Assembly: GCA_037176905.1 (NCBI GenBank)
Contig: JBBBWG010015890.1
Span: forward strand, 18,674 to 78,788
Direction: 5' to 3'
Origin: Azolla pinnata
Lineage: Eukaryota; Streptophyta; Polypodiopsida; Salviniales; Salviniaceae
Length of the DNA stretch: 60,115 nucleotides
The translations under genes were made by a program, and so were the position numbers. The notes beneath the pieces are model-generated. The model worked only from the letters and a program-made list of their open reading frames with translations, had not been told where the DNA came from and searched no databases. Shown piece by piece: positions 48,430-58,000 of the stretch. Numbering within the stretch: the stretch's first letter is position 1; every line of letters starts with the position of its first letter.

Positions 48430-49950
48430 ATGGAAAGGACCGAAATGATGATGATGGCCATGATGCAGGGAGGAGGAGGAAGCAGCAGCAGCAGCAGCAG
48501 CAGCAGCAACCACAACAATAGCAGCAACAGCATCATCAATGCCAACAATTTGGGCCCATCCTCTCCTTCCCCTCCCCCTTCTTCCCCTTCCCCTTCCCCC
48601 TCTCTTGCGAGGTCCATCCCCTCCTCCTCTGCCTCTGCTTCCTCTGCACTCCCCTTCCTGCAGGTCGCAGATGACCAGATCTTCTCTCGGCTCTCCCAGG
48701 ATCTCACCTTCACCTTCGACCGCAAGTCGGAAACCGAGCAAGGTACTGTTTGATTTTTGTCTCTACGGGAGCATCCTCTGCCAACAAAAAAAAAAGTAGA
48801 GTCTTTCTCATCCTTTTCTGCTGTAAGGAGTTTCCAGCAATGCCCATTCATGGTATTGCTCCATCCTTTTATGGAATTCAACTGATGATGGATGAATGAA
48901 CGAATAGGAGGGGGGAAGGGTAGTGGTGGTGGTGGTGGTGGTGGTGGTGATGATGATGATGATTGTTTAGTGTGATAACAAACAGTGATGCATGCTGTGG
49001 ATTATGTTCTATGTGACAATGTTGATGATGCTTGTTTAGTGTGGTAACAAACAGTGATTGTATCTTGTTCTATGTGGTCATGCTGATGATGATTGTTCAG
49101 TGTGATAACAAACAGTGATGCGTGCTGTGGATTATGTTTTATGTGATTGATAATGTTGATGATGCTTGTTTAGTGTGATAACAAACAGTGATGCATGATG
49201 TGGATTATGCTCTATGTGATAATGTTGATGATGCTTGTTTAGCGTGGTAACAAACAGTGATGCATGCTGTGGATCTTGTTCCATGTGGTTGATTGTTTAG
49301 TGTGATAACAAACAGTGATGCATGCTGTGGATTATGTTCTATGTGATAATGTTGACGATGATTGTTTAGCGTGGTAACAAATAGTGATGCATGCTGTGGA
49401 TCTTGTTCTATGTGGTCATGCTGAGGATGATTGTTTTGTGCGATAACAAACAGTGATGCCTGCTGCGGATTATGTTCTCTTTGATACTATTGATGCTTAT
49501 GTGTGTTTGTTGTGGTTATGGTAAAAGGATGATTCTAGGAAACAGTTTCGGCATTTGTATCGTCTATTGTCTTCATCCACATTCTGATTTTGTTTTCTCG
49601 ACGCCCTGTTTTGCAACAGCTCTAATGGAGGAGCTTATAGCGTCGCTTCGGAAAGAAGAGAAGCTCCTAGACGCAGATGCTTGGAAGTATGCAGCTCCAC
49701 GATCGCAGCTGCATCTTGCCTCAATGACAGGTAGCTGTGGTTTCTTTCTCTTTTTATGCAGTTTTTTGCTTTCGTGCATTCCCCTTCCCCCCCCCTTCTC
49801 CTATCTAGCATTCAATGTATAGGTCAATTGGAAAGTTGTGACTCAGGAGTGAAATTGGCGAATGCAAATGCAAATACAATCTCAAACTCATCGTTGTTGT
49901 CGACTGAAACCAAATCGAGGACAAGCAATCGGAGGCCACCTATCCATTAG
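48430..49950 (+). CDS. Unrecognised plant protein, 183 aa, low-complexity N-terminus
   Basis: Exons: 48430-48742, 49620-49730, 49823-49950, giving 183 aa. The phases add up and all three introns/exons have good GT-AG ends. Residues 1-75 are Met-, Ser- and Pro-rich, partly from AGC and CTTCCC repeats. A more conserved-looking core follows, FLQVADDQIFSRLSQDLTFT then FDRKSETEQ-ALMEELIASLRKEEKLLDAD and AWKYAAPRSQLHLAS. It has a short amphipathic helix (MEELIASLRKEEKLL) and a basic tail (KSRTSNRRPP). I do not recognise the family. Absence of a signal peptide or membrane segment suggests a nuclear or cytosolic protein. The ATG is in a good context (GCAGCCATGG). Confidence 0.65.
48940..49480 (+). 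repeat. 59-73 bp intronic repeat, eight copies
   Basis: AACAAACAGTGATG-type cores occur at about 48978, 49047, 49108, 49181, 49249, 49308, 49377 and 49446, preceded by GATTGTTTAGTGTGATA and followed by ATGCTGTGGATTATGTTCTA. The spacing alternates because an internal TGTTGATGATG block is present or absent. The array lies in intron 1 of the 183-aa gene. Confidence 0.88.
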
Positions 49951-51490
49951 AATGGACACATATCGAAAACCCATTTATTTATTTTTCCCATCTTGTCACT
50001 AAATGTGTTCATGATATACCTATACATCCATCTCTCTCCCTCTCTCTCTATATTTATATATATATATATATATAAACATGGCAGTATTTTTTTTCTTGGT
50101 TTCCATATACCAATGAGACTGGCAGTATCTCTTCCTGTTAACACAAATTCTGATGTGAAATCTTTTAGGGAATGTCATAATGGGCTTGGAAGATCTTTTT
50201 TTTTCTTTCTATGTAAAGTTTATACAATACCACTAGCTTGCTGGAGATTTACCTGGATACCCTTCAGGATTACCAGAAATACCCTTTTGCAGGAGTGCAG
50301 TTTTCTATAGCCGAGGGCCATTCTGGTATTCTTTTGAAAAACGTGAGGGTACTCTTGTAAAGGCCTGGCAAGTTGTGGATGTGTTTGATGGTATTCCAAA
50401 CAATCTACGCAAGAATCTACTTTTGTTTACTGAATAATAATGATAAGAGGTTCCAACTGCTGAGAGTGACCAGGAGAAAAACTTGATTTGGCAGGAAGTT
50501 CGTCGTTTTATGGTTTTTGCCAAGGGCCTGAGGTGAATGTAAACAAGAGGAAACGGCCAAGCCCTTGCCAAATAGACTTGCCATAGCTGGATAATCTCAC
50601 TAGCAAATAGCTCTCGATGTGTATTTGTATAAATTTGTAGTCTACCTGTCTGAGGATGAGCTGATGATCATTGTAGTGTGTTTAGGCTGGGTTTTCTTAT
50701 GCTACTTTCATTGCATAACATCCTCTAATCCCCTTAAAACTATATCCTGAATAGCATTCTCTTAAGAGAGGCGAATGCTATGCGACTTGGGTATGGCTGG
50801 TTCGATTGTTTAGATGTCTATAGCTTTTGCCATCTATAGTTTTCTACAACCTTACTGCATTTTTGAATGTCTAAATTCTTACGCTTCAGGAATCCAAAGT
50901 TTGTGACTGTAATGAAATCTTTCCAGGGTAAATTTGTATTTCTCTATGCTATGCTATGGTTTGGAGTGAAATAAGATGCAAATCCTTTGTTGTTTTGTTT
51001 TTTACTAGATCTCTTAGATGAGATTTATATGGTTGAATTATTTTGGGCAGAAGAGAGGTGAGGAGATCATTGATGTATTTTGGGAGCAGATTTAGCATCA
51101 TCAGTTGCACGAGGGATTACGATCTCCTGTATGCATGCGATTCGATTTTGATACTTGAAATCTGGACACCTTGAAACGAGTATGCCGCATCGATGCAGAA
51201 AGGAGATCAATGGGTGGGTATATATGCCTCGATTTCCACTGCTGTTCCTTTTTCCATTTTTTGCAGCAAAAATCGATCCGATCGAACAAGCTTGCAGGAT
51301 ATGCATGGATATGGCCATAAGATTCCAGCCAGATCGCTAGGTTGAGATGTGAGGAGCCTACTCGCCAGATTCACCAGGCTCTTGACCCTCGAGAAGAACT
51401 CTGTTGTAGATTAGGGTTAGGGTGGAGTCCTGCATATCTAGTTAGGTCGATCTCTTCTTCCAAGTCTTTGTGGTAGATTAGGGTTGCTGG
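49951..51490. other. Intergenic, no gene recognised
   Basis: A TA/CT microsatellite lies at about 50030-50076. The rest is AT-rich without family similarity. Near 51410-51425 there is a short TTAGGGTTAGGG telomere-like piece. Confidence 0.55.
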
Positions 51491-51562
51491 GTTAAGACAT
51501 GGATGGACTCCATATCTATGGTCATCTTTGGCAAGATGGCTATGACAAGATGGAAAGCAGTA

Positions 51563-51775
51563 GAAGCTCAGATCGGAGCGATTCAGCAACAGATCGACCG
51601 ATCGAGCAGCAGAAGCTCCGATCGGAGCGATTCAGCAGTAGATCAACCGATCGAGCAACGGAAGCTCCAATCGGAGCGATTCAACAGCAGATCGACCAGT
51701 CGAGCAGCAGAAGCTCCGATCGGAGCAATTCAGCAGCAGATCGACCAATCGATCGACAGATCGAGAAGCATTGGA
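51563..51775 (+). repeat. 49-bp tandem repeat with an internal 14-bp palindrome
   Basis: GAAGCTCNGATCGGAGC begins at 51563, 51612, 51661 and 51710, giving a 49-bp period over about four copies. Two of the units contain the perfect palindrome GCTCCGATCGGAGC, and all contain ATCGACCGATCGAGC-like second halves. Two overlapping plus-strand frames (51499-51924 and 51503-51811) stay open through it. Confidence 0.88.
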
Positions 51776-51924
51776 GACCGAGTTTACGAGCTGCGCGTGC
51801 TGCGCGAATGAATCGGGACTCGTCCGAGCTCAGCTTTTTTTTTACCGTAGGGCTCTCGGGCTTCGCAGTATCTGGAGAACACCACCGGCCCAGTTCTTCA
51901 TTCGGCTCTTGCATCGGAGTCTGA

Positions 51925-53200
51925 TCGTGGGTCTTTCTCGATCGAGGATGAGTTGGCTCGCTCGGCTGGCTGGCTAGCTCCCCCCATCCTCTGTTTTTTT
52001 CTTTTTTACTTCTCCTTTTTGATGATCCGAGGATCTCATTGCGTGCGCTGCATGTTTGGAACAGCTGTTCGCGATCGATTAGTTCACAAAGCGATTAGAA
52101 GAACTAATCGGGGAACTGACAGAACGTGCTCGTTCGCGTCCATGTGCAAAAATACTGGAGAGAAAGAGAGAGAGTGTGAGAAGCAAGAGAACAGACGATG
52201 TATTAATGACCTTTTAGATCAGTATTGGCCCATGAGACAAAATGTACAATAATGTTTGTATATCCACTCATCTGTGAGAGTTATGCGAGTAGCATGATAG
52301 AGAAAGAGAGGGAATTTCGACGATCGTCGAATATAACCAACTTGTGACACAGAAAACACTACATTTTACGTGATATATATGAGAGAAAAAGACAAATTTG
52401 ATCGTCGACTTCGAACGTCGAATATAAGCTATGAGACAAAAAACAATACATTTCACGTGATGCATTTAGTTATGAGAGAGAGAGAGAGCGAGAGAAAGGT
52501 ATATGAACGTATTCTAAAACCAAAAATTGGCCGATGAGACAAAAGATACAACAGTGAGATGTGTACCCAATCGTCCAACAGAGAGAGAGAGAGAGAGCGA
52601 GAGAGAATCTGAGCAAGCAAGGGACAAGATGCAAAACCACAGTAAAGTGCATCCTTGTGTTCAAATTATAGGGGACAAGAGGCGGTTAAGACTGAAACAT
52701 TGGGAGCGAAACAAGAGCAGACATTGGTAGCATTCGGGCTGCGCATCGGCGCAAAGTTTGTTTGGTTGCTTACAACAACAGTGCCCGCATCGATTCACAC
52801 TTTGGGGCTTCATTCGCTCGCTGTGTGGTCTGTTGTCAGCAGCAGCAGACGATGCCGATCCGAACGGATGAGTGTTTTTTTTTTATACATATCGTAGCAA
52901 GAGCACCAAAGACTGGCGTTAAATAAATTTAGAGATGGTTCGATTTCATCAAAATCTTCTGTGATGTATGCCGCGATGATTTGCTGGCAGGTATTACTCG
53001 GTCGGACTGCCAGCAGACTTCCGCTTCCTGTATCCTGTTCAGTTATCGTTTTCTGCCTTTCCAGACATTTGTGTGTAACCACGATATGTCGAGCTTTGTA
53101 TAAAAACATTGGATGATTGCATTCCTAATCGTCGATCGTACTGTTGTAAGATCAGCAGACACACCAGCATCTGTTGCAGTTAGAATGGGGCGCACGAGTG
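51925..53200. other. Intergenic with GA-tailed repeats
   Basis: From about 52160 to 52610, units of roughly 95 bp recur: CGTCGAATATAA, TGAGACAAAA, ACATTTCACGTGATG and a GAGAGAGA tail. I recognise no gene. Confidence 0.5.
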
Positions 53201-53204
53201 TTTA

Positions 53205-54005
53205 GGGTTAGGGTTTCGGAGTTCTGCTTTCTTCTTGACGACCGACAAAACTCACTCTCCATATTACACGCTCGATCTGCTTCTCCGCTATGACCGCGAT
53301 ATCTTGGCTTCGCATAAAACATCGAAAAATTGTATCTGTGATCGTCATCGTACTCTCGTGGATCAGAGGCCCAACGATCACTAATCGCCCAAATGAGAAC
53401 ATTCTTGTAGTTAAGCGCCGAGAGTTTAGGGTTAGGGTTTCGGATCGTCTTCTCTGCCTTCTTCCTTACGTGAAACCTTGAAACCCTAACCCTAAACCCC
53501 GGAAACCCTAGCAACCCTAACCCTAAACTTTGAACCCCGAAGCAACCTTAACCCTAAACCTCAAACCTCTAAGCCATAACCCTACCCCCCCCCCCCAAAC
53601 CCTAACCCTAACCCTAACCCTAAACTTTGAACCCCTAAGCAACCCTAAGCCTAAACCTTGAACCTCTAAACTATAACCCTAAACCCCCCACCGCCCTAAC
53701 CCTAAACCCTTGAACCCCTAAACCCTAACCCTAAACTTTGAACCCCTAAGCAACCCTAACCCTAAACCTTGAACCTCTAAACCATAACACTAAACCCTAA
53801 CCCTAACCCTTGAACCTCTAAACCATAACCCTAGCAACCCTAACCCTAAACCTTGAACCTGTAAACCATAACATAACCTCCCGAAGCCCTAACCCTAAAT
53901 CCTGAACCCTTAAACCCTAAGACCCTAAAACCCTAACCCTAACTCTAAAACCCTAAACCCTAAAACCCTAACCCTAACCCTAACTCCTCTTCATCTTGGC
54001 TAGCT
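53205..54005. repeat. Interstitial telomere-like block
   Basis: From about 53470 to 53985 the sequence is dominated by CCCTAA and CCCTAAA units mixed with CTTGAACC and CCATAACC variants. Two isolated TTTAGGGTTAGGGTTTCGG copies on the opposite strand lie at about 53203 and 53427. The plant telomere unit is CCCTAAA/TTTAGGG; here six-base units are at least as frequent. The block is degenerate, so it is not a functional chromosome end. Confidence 0.88.
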
Positions 54006-54049
54006 AACATTTTTCTTAGTTTTCTGCTTTTCTTCATCTCAGCGCTTTT

Positions 54050-54200
54050 CTCAGCATCGCCATCGCCAGCATCGCCATCGCCATCGCCATCGCCATCGCC
54101 ATCGCCACCGTCGCCATCGCCATCGCCATCGCTGTTTCTCTCGGCCTTTCTTTAAATGCCCTCTTCCTGTTCCTGTTCCTGTTCCTGTTCCTGTTCCCGA
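54050..54200 (+). repeat. (CATCGC)n and (CCTGTT)n hexamer runs
   Basis: A CATCGC/ATCGCC hexamer run lies at about 54057-54131 and a CCTGTT run at about 54168-54197. They lie between the telomere-like block and the SRF leader. The same hexamer (as GATGGC) sits near the other telomere-like block at 33.1 kb. Confidence 0.85.
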
Positions 54201-55047
54201 CAGACGGAGGGAGAAAAGACGAAGCGGGGAACTGCATGCTTCCGATTCTGATCCTAAACCCTACTTCCAGCAGCCCTAACACCGCAAAAATCCCGGTTTT
54301 CCTCCCGAAACCCTAACCCTAACTCCGCAGACCGAGTCCAGGACGCAGCCCTAACCCTAATTCCAGCTCCCAGGCGCTGTGCCCCACGCCGGAAACGGCA
54401 TATAATTCCCAGATTCCGCAAGCTCCATAGCCGGAAACCCTGGTTGATCTGCGATGCCAAGCTTGAGGAACACCAGGCTTCTTGGACAAGAGAATGCCAT
54501 AGCCGGGGAGCTCGGGAAACCCTAAAATCTCGAGCTTTTGTTCCGTTCTGTGTCGGCCTGATCGATCTTCATCAGAAGCTTTTCTTTTTTTTTTCTGTCA
54601 GAGAGAGTTAAAAGTCGCAAGCTCAACAAGACTGTGACATGGTCGGGAATCCCCTTTCTTCTTTCCTGTGGGGAAATGGAGACACGGAAGAAGAAGCGCT
54701 TCTTCCTTCCGTAGCAGCAGCTGTGAAAGCAACAGAGAAAACACAGAGAGGAAAATGGAAGGAGGGGGGGTTTTTCTGCAAGGACAGCGACGAGAGATGG
54801 TGATTTAAGGCAGGAGAAAGCAGGAAGGGAGCTCTCAGGGAATCGGAGCTCGGACAGAGAAAGACAAAAGGATCCGGCTCTGGCGAATGCAAGGAGAAAT
54901 TAGGGTTTTTCGGGCCCCGGAAAGAAGACGCTGAGGAGGAGGAAGAAGACGCTTGAAAACGCAGCGCGATTCTTCGCCGCCGCGGTGATCTGCAGACAGC
55001 ACATCTTGGTTGGGGATTTGCTCAAGAGGGAGCCGCTGCGAGCTTTC
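54201..55047 (+). other. Promoter and leader of the SRF gene
   Basis: No coding exon was found before the ATG at 55048. Scattered ACCCTAA motifs persist, and a telo-box TAGGGTTT is at 54901-54908, 147 bp upstream of the ATG. Confidence 0.5.
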
Positions 55048-58000
55048 ATGGTGTTCTTCTGCTTCGAGAGCAAGCTATGGAGACTCTCGGGGGGCTTCTC
55101 TCTCTGCCTTCTCGTCTCGCTTCTTCTGCTCAGTGGCTATGGAAGCTCCATCACCAGCAAGGATGATGGTAAAATCAAACTCTTTGAACCCTTCAATGTT
55201 GTCGTGCTCGCAGAAACCCTAATTCCCACCCTCCTTGAACCCCAGCTCTCCGAGCTCTCAGCCCTACAATCGATTTCTGAAACCCTAACCCTAATCTGTA
55301 TCCATAGCTGGCAAATGCACAAGCATACCTGCTCTACTCATACCTCTCTTCAAACCTAACCCTAATTTCCTCTCATTTGGATCATGAAAGCCTACTGCCT
55401 CTGACCCTAGCTCCTGGAATCTGAGCTACAATCCATTCTCATCACGAACCGCTCCCCCTTTCTTCATCGATTTGTGAGCTGATACACAAACGATCTCTTC
55501 CCCCAAAAAACCAAAACCCTTGAACCTGAGCCCAAATCTAAGAACCCTAAAATGTAAAACAATCATACAGATCCAAGTCTAGAAACCACTCGAAAACCCC
55601 CAAAATTGGAACCCTGGTATACCTCCATTGGACGATCCGGAGTTCCTCACAGCTCAAACTGTTGAATATTCAGATCTTAAACCCTCAAATGTAGCCTCGG
55701 CCCAACCAGTGTACATGAATTACGAACCGATCCGACTCAGACAAGTCACTATATTTAATCGATCCAAATCCTAAAACCCTAGTTGTCAACCCCATGGAAA
55801 GCTTAAAGCTTCAAAACCCTCATGACAGAAATGTGTAAGCCTGCGTATATAATTGACTGATTTCCAATCAATATACCTCAAAGCTGAAACCCTAACGAGA
55901 GAAATGTGTGAGCGTACGTATAGAATTGACTCATCTCCGATTCATATACTAGAAACGTAATGCAGTACAACAGGATCTCCATCGGCCTGTAATGATTGAC
56001 AATGTAGGTTTTTTTACACACATATATGGTTTCACACAGCTCGCAAAATCTCTTCTTTGCTCAGTGTATGCGCTCAATGTGTTCTTCACGAGCGTGGGTG
56101 AACCTTCATCATCTTTGCTCGGGTGGACATCCTCACCTCAGGCTGACCCTTGCTCCGACAATTGGAAAGGTGTAACCTGTATTGGTCCTAACGTCACTGA
56201 GTTGTATGTGTTTCTCCCTCTCTCTCTCTCACCTCGAACTTATCATATCCATAGATGCGTGTGTGCGTGTGTGTGTATGCATGAATATGTGTTCGTCTGT
56301 GTTAATATACGTCTCTATATCAAATATCAGATGTGATGTAGTACCCTATTTGATGCTTTTGTTCTCGTACCTTCGATTCTGGTTTGATCTCATCTTTTGA
56401 TATCATGGTTACTTCAAGACAATAGCCGTCTTTCCTGAGATTTGTTTGGTTTTCATCTCATGTTCGATCCAAAAATCTGAAGCTCAACTTGTACTTGATT
56501 TCATGCTATGATCTGTTTATGTAAGGCCAAGCTAGGCCCTCTTAATTTTCTTTCGTGTTCATCCATTCTAATGAAGATTCCATGCATAGGTTCACTGGCT
56601 ACGAGATAGTATCTGATATGAAAATGTAATGATGATTTGTCCTTTAGACACCCATTGGGAAGAGAAAGGGATTTATAACAAGAAGAAGATTAATTGTTGT
56701 AAGTTATGGATATTCACATGATAATGGCGATCTATTCACATCAACAATTGCTGTATGAAAATAGCCTATTTTGATGCTCTATTAGTACCCAGGACTTTCT
56801 TTATTTCTATAACACCTGAAGATGAAGTATTAGCTTCTGCAAGGAAGTAATTGTCCCTTGTTTTCCCATTTTATAGAAAGCTGTCTGGATTAAGCTTGGC
56901 CGGAGGGTTGGGATATGCCATGGATAGGCTTTCATCGTTGAAGATATTGTAAGTGAAAATGTTCTGAGTTTGTATGTGATGTGCAGACGAGAATGCGTCA
57001 ATACAAAAGCTGTTTGATGTCATACATATGCATGGTGCACAGAGAAGGACAAATGAAACAAAATGTTTAAAGCAAAAATGCATGGTTGTTTCTGAACTTA
57101 AAGCTCAATCCAATTACAATATCTTTCAACATCGGTAAGAATGTGAGAATGGGGCATTACACAGCTTGGCTAATAATGCCCTCAAAAAATCGGGTTTTAC
57201 TGTGTGATTATGGTTGTGCTATGAGTTCTATTTATACCGGCTTTCAGGGATCTCAGTAACAACCAGTTAACAGGTGAAATTCCATTTCAGTTGCCACCAA
57301 ATGTACAGAAATTGTAAGTACTTGTGATGCTTAAGAATGGGATGTCATAAATTGAATCATCTGGCTAACAGAATCGGTTGATTCCTTTGTTTCTTCCCGT
57401 AGGTTTTTATCCAGCAACCAGCTGATCAGAAGCCTTCCATATTCTTTGACTTACCTGACTAAGTTGACATCGTTGTGAGTTCCTCTCTCATTATGTATTT
57501 CCAGCATTCTTTTATAGCACATATGACCACTTATGTCTATTCGTTATGCAGAAACATAAGCAACAATCACTTGTCTGAAAGCATTCCAGACATTTTCCAT
57601 CATTCACTTTCCCTGACACAACTGTAAGTATGAACACAGTATTTTCTGCTTCACGCATCTAAAATAGATAGGTACACTGGATGCCAACTGAAGCATGAAA
57701 TCACTTACCCCTGCTTCGACCTATTCTTTTTGGGTTCAGGGATTTGTCCAACAACAATCTTCAGGGCTTCCTCCCACCATCTTTTCGAGATTTAATGAAT
57801 CTGAGCACATTGTATGTAGTCGCTCAATCTTGAAAAAATGTTTGATAAACACTTGATTTATTCATCGTACTAGATCCGAAATTCATTTGTTATCACAACT
57901 GCAGACACGTACAAAACAACAACATTGGTGGAACTATAGACGTGTTGGCAACATTGCCTCTTAAGGACTTGTAAGATCCATTTTTTTATGAAATCCTATA

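Noticed and set aside
48186-48881. 231-codon minus-strand ORF
   Set aside because: It is antisense to the Ser/Pro-rich first exon; leucine and proline runs come from the GC-rich simple repeats.
53470-53990. True chromosome end
   Set aside because: The units are degenerate and genes continue on both sides.
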